Made by a program: the position numbers and the translations under genes. Positions 1-6,299 of a stretch of 9,229 bases of DNA are shown here, piece after piece. The DNA is taken from positions 1-9,229 of the forward strand of contig JAUIKP010000099.1 in the NCBI GenBank assembly GCA_030430725.1. Direction: 5' to 3'. Source of the DNA: Nitrospiria bacterium (GTDB lineage: Bacteria; Nitrospirota; Nitrospiria; Nitrospirales; UBA8639). The notes under the pieces are model-generated. The model searched no databases, was not told the DNA's origin, and saw only the letters and a list, made by a program, of their open reading frames with translations. Positions within the stretch are counted from its first letter, which is position 1. Every line of letters begins with the position of its first letter.

Positions 1-1
1 A

Positions 2-1243
2 AATGGAGTGGAGCGGACATTTGATGAATATCTTCTTGGAGAAACCGGAGAGGAAGTGATTGAAGTCGATGCATTGGGATATCCCAAACGGTCTCTCTCA
101 GTTCGACGTCCCTTGGCCGGGGATGACTTATACCTGACTCTCGACATTCGACTTCAACGCCTCGCAGAGGATCTTCTGGGGCAGGAAGCCGGGGCCATTG
201 TTGCCCTGGATCCCTGGAATGGCGACGTTCTGGCTCTGGCGAGTAAACCCGGGTTCAATCCCAATGATGTTTCAGGAGGGATTAGTACCAAGGACTGGCA
301 ACAATTTCTGAAAGATACACGCCACCCTCTTACCAATCGTGCCATTCAAGGCCAATACCCTCCGGGGTCGGTATTTAAAATCATTATGGCCGCGACTCTC
401 TTGGAAACTCAAACCCTCAGCGCACAGGAAATGATACCCTGCCATGGAACCTTCCCCTTTGGAAGAAGGGTCTTTCGTGATTGGAAAGCGGGAGGCCACG
501 GTCAGGTCGACTTAAACAAAGCTATCGCGGAATCGTGCGATGTCTACTTTTATAAAGCCGGCAATCAATTAGGCATTGATCCCATCGCCACCTATGCTCG
601 TCAATTCGGATTAGGGGAAAAAACCGGCATTGCACTCCCTTCTGAACGGTCGGGCCTTGTCCCGTCTTCGGAATGGAAAAAAAGGGTCAAACGGGAACCA
701 TGGTACCCAGGTGAAACCATTTCCATTTCTATTGGACAAGGATTTTTAACAGTGACTCCCATTCAGATGGCAAAAGTGGCGTCCATCGTCGCAACCAATG
801 GACGGGTGGTCCAACCCCGGTTGCTCAAAGCCTCTCGACTTCGGCAAACCGGCACACTCAAAGAAAATCCTGAGCCACCCATCCGACAATTGGCCATCTC
901 TCCCCAAACATTTGCCCATATCAAAGAAGGATTGACGGCAGTCGTCACGAAGGGGACAGCCAAACTAGCACAATCAAAATTCGTGAGCATTGCAGGCAAG
1001 ACTGGAACCGCTCAAGTTGTTGCCCTGAAACCGGATGGGGACAAGGAAAAGAATAAGGAACCTCAAAAAGAATTTCGAGATCACGCCTGGTTTGTGGCCT
1101 TTGCTCCCGTAGAAGACCCAAAGATTGCCGTGGCGGTATTAGTTGAACACATGGGGCATGGAGGCTCAGCGTCCGCTCCCTTGGCCAAGACACTCATCGA
1201 AGCCTATATGGGTTTTGAGACCATCCAAGAGCCTTCTTCTTGA
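2..1243 (+). CDS. mrdA: Penicillin-binding protein 2 (peptidoglycan DD-transpeptidase), 5' partial
   Basis: This is the C-terminal 413 residues of PBP2, the class B transpeptidase that cross-links new peptidoglycan in the periplasm during cell elongation, as partner of RodA. The reading frame is open from base 2, so the gene starts upstream; the GTG at 8 is an internal Val codon. With family members near 600-650 aa, roughly the N-terminal third (membrane anchor and part of the pedestal domain) is missing. The three active-site motifs of the transpeptidase domain are visible: SVFK with the nucleophile Ser at 368-370, SCD at 533-541 (the SxD form normal for PBP2), and KTGTAQ starting at 998. 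Family-typical stretches such as ISIGQGFLTVTPIQMA and AWFVAFAP support the call. The TGA stop lies 41 nt before rodA, so the two are probably cotranscribed. Nothing looks broken. Confidence 0.94.
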   Translation, partial: NGVERTFDEYLLGETGEEVIEVDALGYPKRSLSVRRPLAGDDLYLTLDIRLQRLAEDLLGQEAGAIVALDPWNGDVLALASKPGFNPNDVSGGISTKDWQQFLKDTRHPLTNRAIQGQYPPGSVFKIIMAATLLETQTLSAQEMIPCHGTFPFGRRVFRDWKAGGHGQVDLNKAIAESCDVYFYKAGNQLGIDPIATYARQFGLGEKTGIALPSERSGLVPSSEWKKRVKREPWYPGETISISIGQGFLTVTPIQMAKVASIVATNGRVVQPRLLKASRLRQTGTLKENPEPPIRQLAISPQTFAHIKEGLTAVVTKGTAKLAQSKFVSIAGKTGTAQVVALKPDGDKEKNKEPQKEFRDHAWFVAFAPVEDPKIAVAVLVEHMGHGGSASAPLAKTLIEAYMGFETIQEPSS

Positions 1244-1284
1244 TCAGGAAAACCCTCCATTAAGGATGGAGAACCACACCTCTC

Positions 1285-2409
1285 ATGTCATTAATGAACG
1301 ACAATGTGAATCGCCGGGGACTGGATACCTTCGATTGGTGTTTCCTGGGTGTCATTATGGCAATTATCTCTATGGGCATCCTATCAATTTATAGCGTGAC
1401 CAACCCTCAGACAACGACCGGATTCCCTATTTATCTCAAGCAAGCCACATGGATGGTCGTCGGTTCCTTAGCCTTTCTGGTCGCGGTAGGGATTGACTAT
1501 CACAAGCTCGCCCGTCTTTCATATCTGCTCTATGGGATCGGACTGATCTTACTCATCATCGTGTTAGTCGCAGGAAAAACAAGTCGGGGCTCTCAACGAT
1601 GGATTCCTCTTGGCCCTTTTGCCGTGCAACCCTCAGAGTTCATTAAGATTCCTTTGCTGCTCGTGCTGGCTTCCTACTATGGGGCAACCACCCGAAAAGG
1701 CTGGGTACGTCGATTGATCATACCCGGACTGATCGTCCTTCCAGGATTTTTACTCATCCTGAAGCAACCTGACTTGGGAAGCAGCCTGGGCTTTCTAGCA
1801 ATTTTTCTTGTCGTGATTCTCACGGTGGGAATGAAATCCAAAGCCTTTGGATTTGTGATTTTGGCAGCACTGATGTTGTTCCCCTTCGCCTGGGGCGGGG
1901 TCTGGGGCTCCCTTCACGAGTACCAACAAGATCGGATTCTCAGCTTTGTCGATCCCAACTCTGATCCGGGAGGCAAAGGTTATCATGGGCTTCAATCACG
2001 CATCGCCATCGGATCAGGCCAATTACTGGGAAAGGGATTATATGGGGGAACGCAAACCCAATTTAAATTCCTTCCTGAGGGCCACACCGATTTTGTGTTT
2101 GCGGTTTTCGCAGAGGAATGGGGCTTTATGGGATCAATGGTCTTGCTTTCCTTCTATATTCTTTTATTTTTGATGGGTTTAGAAATCGCGTTGAAAGCCA
2201 AAGACATCGTTGGGGCTCTCTTGGCTGTCGGAGTGGTTACCATGCTAGCCTTTGGAGTTGTCGTCAATATTGCCATGACATCCGGATTGGCCCCCGTTGT
2301 GGGCATTCCTCTTCCTCTCATGAGCTATGGAGGCAGCGCCATGGTGGTCAATCTCACAGCTCTGGGACTTTTGCTCAACGTAAAACGGAGACGCCTGTCA
2401 CTCCTCTAG
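1285..2409 (+). CDS. rodA: Rod shape-determining protein RodA (SEDS peptidoglycan glycosyltransferase)
   Basis: RodA is a polytopic inner-membrane SEDS protein that polymerises lipid II into glycan strands and works with PBP2 in the elongasome. The 374 aa length is normal for the family. Hydrophobic segments run through nearly the whole protein, consistent with about ten membrane helices. Diagnostic motifs are GSQRWIPLGPFAVQPSEF (about residues 101-118), QPDLGSSLGF, PEGHTDFVFAVFAEEWGF with the catalytic-type Asp at residue 269 (codon 2089-2091), and PLMSYGGSAM near the C-terminus. FtsW and SpoVE are alternatives in the same superfamily, but the PBP2 gene directly upstream favours RodA. I chose the ATG at 1285 because AAGGATGGAG (1262-1271) sits 13 nt upstream; the ATG at 1294 would be 22 nt away. 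Confidence 0.95.
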   Translation: MSLMNDNVNRRGLDTFDWCFLGVIMAIISMGILSIYSVTNPQTTTGFPIYLKQATWMVVGSLAFLVAVGIDYHKLARLSYLLYGIGLILLIIVLVAGKTSRGSQRWIPLGPFAVQPSEFIKIPLLLVLASYYGATTRKGWVRRLIIPGLIVLPGFLLILKQPDLGSSLGFLAIFLVVILTVGMKSKAFGFVILAALMLFPFAWGGVWGSLHEYQQDRILSFVDPNSDPGGKGYHGLQSRIAIGSGQLLGKGLYGGTQTQFKFLPEGHTDFVFAVFAEEWGFMGSMVLLSFYILLFLMGLEIALKAKDIVGALLAVGVVTMLAFGVVVNIAMTSGLAPVVGIPLPLMSYGGSAMVVNLTALGLLLNVKRRRLSLL

Positions 2410-2738
2410 GTATCATGTACCTTGTGCCTGAATTTTGATAGCGTTGGCCAGGTTAACCCCCAGAGAGGAACCCAACGGAGAATTCGATTCAGAAAGACCC
2501 CGAAGGCGTAGATTTTTTCACATCACTTGCGGAACAAGAAAGTGGACACACAAAACCACCTTCAAATGGTTTCAAAACAATATTCATTTACAATTATTGA
2601 CAGAAGGGGCACCAAGCTATTTCAGATTTTGACAGGCCGATCCAACAAACTGGCTCAGCCACATCACCGACACTTCTTTATCAAGAATGTCGAGTAAGGA
2701 TAGCTTCGAGTCCCTTCTGAAAAGGTAGGGAGATCACT
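2410..2738. other. Gene-free gap between rodA and rng
   Basis: I find no convincing gene, tRNA or mobile element in these 329 nt. A short hairpin AGGTA-TCATG-TACCT directly after the rodA stop (2408-2422) and another, AAACCA/TGGTTT (2553-2572), both lack a T-tract and are not convincing terminators. Two TTGACA hexamers (2597-2602 and 2629-2634) could be -35 boxes for rng, but neither has a good -10 at 16-18 bp; the first has only TATTTC at 15 bp. The last bases hold the rng ribosome binding site, GGGAG at 2728-2732. A promoter for rng is likely somewhere here because the gap is long, but I cannot place it. Confidence 0.5.
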
Positions 2739-4292
2739 ATGGGAGTAGAAATCGCGATTAGTGTCACTCGTGAAGAAACACGGGTTGCCGTGCTCGACAA
2801 TCGTGTCGTGACGGAATTGTATGTCGACCGTCCAAGAAAAAAAGATTTTGTGGGGGATATTTACAAAGGTAAGGTCATTAAAGTTCTGCCAGGCATGCAA
2901 GCGGCCTTTGTCGATATTGGGCTGGATCGGGCCGCGTTCATCCACGTATCCGACCTTTCGGTTGGAACGGAACCCGGAGATACTCTTGTGGACAGTGAAG
3001 AGGATGAACGCAGTCAGGAGGTGCCACGCCCTCGGCGCCAAACCGCACGTCCCATCGAAAACTTGCTGACAGAAGGGCAAGAACTACTTGTCCAAATATC
3101 CAAAGGCCCCATCGGGACCAAGGGCCCACGGATTACCACGTACGTCTCCCTCCCAGGGCGATTTTTAGTACTTATGCCCAATGTCGACCATATTGGCGTA
3201 TCGCGAAGAATTACAAACGACGAAGAGCGTTATCGACTGAAGGATCTTATGCGGCGCATCCGAAAACCCGAGTACGGATACATTGTCAGGACCGTGTGCG
3301 AAGGCGTGCCGGAAGACGACCTGCAAACAGACGTCAAGTTCTTGAGCGCGTTATGGGAAGACACGCTCGAAGCGGCCAACAGCCAACCGGCTCCATCCCT
3401 CTTGCATACAGATCTGTCCCTCCCCCTCCGGGTGGTGCGAGACTTGTTCACCAAAAAAGTCGATCGATTATTAATTGATGCCAAAGCGGATTTTGAGGAA
3501 GTGAAAGATTTTGTCCGTCGTTATCTTCCGGAACAAGCGGCTCGGGTTCATTTCTATGACAAGAAGCAGGACGGGTTATTCGATCACCTGGGAATCGAAT
3601 TGGAAATTACGAGAGCCCTGAGTCGGAAAGTCTGGCTTAAGTCCGGAGGGCACATTGTCATTGATCACACAGAGGCCATGACGGTGGTGGACGTCAATAC
3701 GGGGCGGTTTGTGGGAAAACGCGACCAGGAGGAAACGATTCTCAAAACCAATCTGGAAGCCGCCAAAGAAATTGGCTATCAGATTAAATTACGAGGCATA
3801 GGGGGCATTATCATCATTGATTTCATTGACATGGAACGGGAACGGAACCGTGAAAAGGTGTATCAGGCCACCCTCGACGCCCTCGCTGGCGATAAGGCTC
3901 AAACACGTATCTCCCGCATTTCCGATCTTGGGCTCATCGAGATTTCCCGTGAACGTGTCCGCGAAGATCTGTTACGGACACTGTCTGAAATTTGTGGTGA
4001 TTGTGAAGGGAGAGGGTACACCAAATCCACCATGACGGTGGCGTATGAAATCTTTCGGGATATCCGGCGCATCGGAATGACCCGTGGACAACCACAACAA
4101 ATTGTGGTCGGTGCCAACCCCAAAGTTATTGAGCTCATTTTCGAAACCGAACACAGCAGCATTGAACAACTCGAACAGGAATTTCAACAACCAATATTAT
4201 TTGAGGCAGATCCATTACTCCACCTTGAGCAATATGACATCGTCGTCGTGGGAAAATTGACCTCACGCGCCGAATCTCGGACCGCATCCTAA
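2739..4292 (+). CDS. rng: Ribonuclease E/G family endoribonuclease (RNase G type)
   Basis: This is a 5'-end-sensitive single-strand endoribonuclease for rRNA maturation and mRNA turnover in the cytoplasm. At 517 aa it has the catalytic half only, without the long RNase E scaffold tail, so RNase G is the better name. The S1 RNA-binding domain starts near residue 38 (VGDIYKGKV) and is interrupted by an acidic then basic, Pro/Arg-rich insert at about 84-105. The catalytic motif DVNTGRF has Asp318, and IIIIDFIDM has Asp361; the 43-residue spacing equals that of E. coli RNase E Asp303 and Asp346, the metal ligands. The Zn-link Cys pair CGDC is at 419 and 422. GGGAG lies 6 nt before the ATG, supporting the start. 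The gene stands alone, with a 329-nt gap before it and 243 nt before dprA. Confidence 0.95.
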   Translation: MGVEIAISVTREETRVAVLDNRVVTELYVDRPRKKDFVGDIYKGKVIKVLPGMQAAFVDIGLDRAAFIHVSDLSVGTEPGDTLVDSEEDERSQEVPRPRRQTARPIENLLTEGQELLVQISKGPIGTKGPRITTYVSLPGRFLVLMPNVDHIGVSRRITNDEERYRLKDLMRRIRKPEYGYIVRTVCEGVPEDDLQTDVKFLSALWEDTLEAANSQPAPSLLHTDLSLPLRVVRDLFTKKVDRLLIDAKADFEEVKDFVRRYLPEQAARVHFYDKKQDGLFDHLGIELEITRALSRKVWLKSGGHIVIDHTEAMTVVDVNTGRFVGKRDQEETILKTNLEAAKEIGYQIKLRGIGGIIIIDFIDMERERNREKVYQATLDALAGDKAQTRISRISDLGLIEISRERVREDLLRTLSEICGDCEGRGYTKSTMTVAYEIFRDIRRIGMTRGQPQQIVVGANPKVIELIFETEHSSIEQLEQEFQQPILFEADPLLHLEQYDIVVVGKLTSRAESRTAS

Positions 4293-4402
4293 CCACGCGA
4301 AAACGTATTGAATTATGAACGATGCCATCCACAATCCTGACTCATTATCCGTAACTCGTGTCTCCAGGAACCGAAAGGAATGGGGACCAAGATCTCCCCT
4401 CC

Positions 4403-4441
4403 AACTCTGGAAAAATCAGGAACTCTTCATTTTCCGGAGTT
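4403..4441 (+). promoter_or_regulatory. 12-bp hairpin in the rng-dprA spacer
   Basis: AACTCTGGAAAA (4403-4414) and TTTTCCGGAGTT (4430-4441) can form a 12-bp stem with one G-U pair and a 15-nt loop. No T-run follows, so it is not a classical Rho-independent terminator. It could be an RNA processing or stability element between rng and dprA, or part of a weak terminator acting together with other sequence. The rest of the 243-nt spacer shows no gene I can support. Confidence 0.4.
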
Positions 4442-4535
4442 CAAACTGGAGCAGTCTCTGTGTGAAGAGTCATGCAGGCAAACCATTTCACGGTGACCTG
4501 CAGACCCGTATTCGCCATCCTGACAAAGGATCTGG

Positions 4536-5672
4536 ATGACCTCACCCCTGCAAGGCTGGTTGGAACTTCTGGCAGTCAAAGGACTTGGTCCTGTTACGTA
4601 TACCAGACTTATCAACCGGTTCGGCTCACCAGAAGCCATTCGTTCCTTGAACGCTCACACACTCGTATCAATGGGTGACATTTCTCCTTCATTGGCCAGA
4701 GCCCTACATCAACCCATCTCTGCTGAGGCACAAGATCACATTGCCAGAGAATTGCAGGCCGTACAGGATGGGCGATACTCCATCCTGACACTCGCAGACG
4801 TTCACTATCCGCCCCGATTAAAAACCATTACCGATCCTCCTCCGGTACTCTGGTATACAGGACAGCTCCAAGACCGCGATCAGCAGGCCCTTGCCATAGT
4901 CGGTTCAAGAAAAGGCTCGCACATTGGTCGTACATTCACGCGACAACTAAGCGGCGATTTAGCTGCACTGGGCTTTACGATTGTAAGTGGCCTGGCCAGA
5001 GGCATTGATGCTGCCGCCCACGAAGGCGCGCTGGCTACATCTGGGAGAACCCTGGCGATTCTTGGATGCGGCATTGACCGCACCTATCCGCCTGAGCACG
5101 GTCCTCTACGACAACGCATTGAACAGCAGGGAGCCATTCTCTCTGAATTTCCTATGGGAACCCCTCCGCATTCTTACCATTTTCCTCAACGTAATCGGAT
5201 CATTAGTGGACTCTCGCTTGGTGTGATCGTCGCAGAGGCCACCTCGCGCAGTGGATCCCTCATTACCGCCCGGATGGCCTTAGAGCAAAACCGTGAAGTT
5301 TTTGCCATACCGGGAAGTGTGACCAATACGTTGACTCGTGGCCCTCACCGCCTTATTAAAGAGGGAGCGAAATTAGTCGAAAACTCTTTAGATGTTGTGG
5401 AAGAAATTCTTCCTATGTTAGAAACCTCCTTCCGGAAGCAACTCGAGAAACAAACAGGCGAGCTTCAGCCTCAATCTTCGGCGCCTTCACTAGGGGCAGA
5501 GGAACAACATCTATTTGATTGTCTTTCACTGGAACCTGTTTCCCTGGACGATTTAATCAATCAATGCTCCTATGCTCCATCTGAAGTCATGAGCATTCTC
5601 TTGTCTTTGGAGATCAAAGGGCTTATAAAGCAGATACCGGGCCTACAGTATCTCCGGAGGTGCATCGGATAG
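4536..5672 (+). CDS. dprA: DNA processing protein DprA (Smf)
   Basis: DprA binds incoming single-stranded DNA and loads RecA during natural transformation; it is also widespread in bacteria not known to be competent. The 378 aa protein has the usual three parts: a helix-hairpin-helix-like N-terminal region (about 8-50), a Rossmann-like DNA-binding core, and a C-terminal winged helix (about 322-378). Core motifs are IVGSR (121-125), SGLARGIDAAAH (151-162), ILGCGIDRTYPPEH, FPQRNRIISGLS (216-227), EATSRSGSLITA (234-245) and VFAIPGSV. AAAGGA at 4525-4530 lies 5 nt before the ATG and fixes the start. The gene looks intact and native. In many bacteria, for example Bacillus subtilis, dprA is followed by topA, and here the remains of topA do follow 68 nt downstream. 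Confidence 0.96.
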   Translation: MTSPLQGWLELLAVKGLGPVTYTRLINRFGSPEAIRSLNAHTLVSMGDISPSLARALHQPISAEAQDHIARELQAVQDGRYSILTLADVHYPPRLKTITDPPPVLWYTGQLQDRDQQALAIVGSRKGSHIGRTFTRQLSGDLAALGFTIVSGLARGIDAAAHEGALATSGRTLAILGCGIDRTYPPEHGPLRQRIEQQGAILSEFPMGTPPHSYHFPQRNRIISGLSLGVIVAEATSRSGSLITARMALEQNREVFAIPGSVTNTLTRGPHRLIKEGAKLVENSLDVVEEILPMLETSFRKQLEKQTGELQPQSSAPSLGAEEQHLFDCLSLEPVSLDDLINQCSYAPSEVMSILLSLEIKGLIKQIPGLQYLRRCIG

Positions 5673-5686
5673 TACATCCTCATGCT

Positions 5687-5706
5687 TTTTCCCTCAGGAA
5701 AATTTT
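5687..5706 (+). terminator. Weak terminator-like hairpin after dprA
   Basis: TTTTCC (5687-5692), loop CTCA, GGAAAA (5697-5702), followed by TTTT (5703-5706). The 6-bp stem is AT-rich and the T-run is short, so termination would be inefficient at best. It lies 14 nt after the dprA stop, between dprA and the topA remnant. Confidence 0.3.
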
Positions 5707-5740
5707 ACTCGTAAACAATTCATGATTTTCATCACGGTCC

Positions 5741-5920
5741 ATGCCTAAATCACTCGTCATCGTCGAATCGCCTAACAAAGCCGAAACCCTGTCCAAATAT
5801 TTTGGACCCAATGACCAAGCCTTGGCATCTGTAGGTCATCTTCAAGGCGTCCCGAAGAGCAAACTGGGCATTGACCTCGAATACCACTTGGAGATTCTGT
5901 CGCAAAAGATAGATTTGTAA
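5741..5920 (+). pseudogene. topA: DNA topoisomerase I N-terminal remnant
   Basis: This 59-codon open frame begins like TopA: MPKSLVIVESPNKAETLSKY, then ASVGHLQGVPKSKLGIDLE. It is the start of the Toprim domain, with the catalytic-type Glu in VES and the Lys of SPNK kept. Homology stops at about codon 51 (near 5893), and nine unrelated codons lead to TAA at 5918-5920. Everything downstream in the protein is missing: the acidic DxDxE cluster, the active-site Tyr and domains II-IV. The conserved KAK reads KAE and the usual DLPK reads GVPK, which suggests drift after loss of function. No clear ribosome binding site precedes the ATG. It pairs with the C-terminal remnant at 8914-9229, so one ancestral topA gene has been split and gutted. 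Confidence 0.87.
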
Positions 5921-5953
5921 GATTCGCCACGGATTTTCATGTTGGACCGAGTT

Positions 5954-5965
5954 GAAAAAACCAGT
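5954..5965 (+). repeat. 12-bp direct repeat, copy 1
   Basis: GAAAAAACCAGT occurs here and again at 6156-6167, 202 bp further on, both inside the unexplained segment upstream of topB. The flanks do not match beyond the 12 bp. It is partly low-complexity because of the A-run. Confidence 0.6.
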
Positions 5966-6155
5966 ATAGATAGCCATTTTCATCTGTCAGACACGGAGCT
6001 AAAACCCCTTATTGGCTTCAATAAAATAATTTACGACAAAACCGTCGGCAGACTGGCCTTGGCGACTGGTTGGAACGGCTGCGTCTGCTGGGAAAATAAG
6101 TTGAACACCCAGCCTAACTTGCCTCTACCCTACGCCATCATTATGATGAGCAGGC

Positions 6156-6167
6156 GAAAAAACCAGT
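6156..6167 (+). repeat. 12-bp direct repeat, copy 2
   Basis: Second copy of GAAAAAACCAGT, identical to 5954-5965 and in the same orientation. Confidence 0.6.
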
Positions 6168-6266
6168 CCCATCGCAGCAGGTGGATTGTGGTGACGCCAT
6201 TTTCGCCCTGAGTTTGTCGTGGATTTTGCACGCGTGAGTATCGGTTTCCCTTACATCAAAGATACC

Positions 6267-6273
6267 AAAGGAG
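6267..6273 (+). promoter_or_regulatory. topB: Shine-Dalgarno-like AAAGGAG upstream of topB
   Basis: AAAGGAG is the only strong ribosome-binding match before topB, but it is 22 nt from the ATG at 6296 and 16 nt from the in-frame TTG at 6290, both longer than ideal. The TAATG overlap at 6294-6298 suggests topB was translated by coupling to an upstream gene in its original setting. Confidence 0.35.
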
Positions 6274-6291
6274 CCTTCCCCGGTAGTGCTT

Positions 6292-6299
6292 GCTAATGA
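6292..6299 (+). repeat. 8-bp direct repeat at topB start
   Basis: GCTAATGA spans the start codon of topB and is repeated exactly at 8910-8917 across its stop codon. Both copies contain a TAATG stop-start overlap. Confidence 0.65.

Larger units (their letters stand above)
5894..6295. other. Degenerate segment between topA remnant and topB
   Basis: About 400 nt of unrecognised sequence follow the end of topA homology. Stops interrupt all three + frames and I see no supported gene on the - strand. The longest open stretch with an ATG (5939-6211, 90 codons) matches no family I know. A 33-codon open stretch after a TGA (6195-6296) reads RHFRPEFVVDFARV and ends in a TAA that overlaps the topB ATG, as if it were the tail of a gene that once preceded topB in the donor. 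A perfect 12-bp repeat lies inside (listed separately). The left edge, GATTCTGTCGCAAA (5893-5906), resembles an IS6-family end. I read the segment as junction debris carried in with topB. Confidence 0.5.

Noticed and set aside
2455..2600. About 47 open codons in the rodA-rng gap (PPERNPTENSIQKDPEG, ending in TGA)
   Set aside because: It has no ATG, GTG or TTG start in frame, no ribosome binding site, and matches no family I recognise.
2435..2632. 65-codon frame in the same gap starting at TTG
   Set aside because: Rare start, no Shine-Dalgarno, odd basic composition; probably chance.
2597..2634. Two TTGACA boxes as promoter of rng
   Set aside because: No acceptable -10 at 16-18 bp for either, so they are only mentioned in the gap entry.
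2664..3080. 138-codon minus-strand frame
   Set aside because: It is antisense to the N-terminal part of rng, whose motifs are clear on the + strand.
4315..4539. 74-codon frame whose TGA overlaps the dprA ATG (ATGA)
   Set aside because: The overlap looks like coupling, but there is no ribosome binding site, the protein is not recognisable, and the hairpin at 4403-4441 lies inside it; dprA has its own good ribosome binding site.
5894..6295. Transposase remnant in the junction segment
   Set aside because: I tried all three + frames and part of the reverse strand near the IS6-like end and found no recognisable transposase motif.
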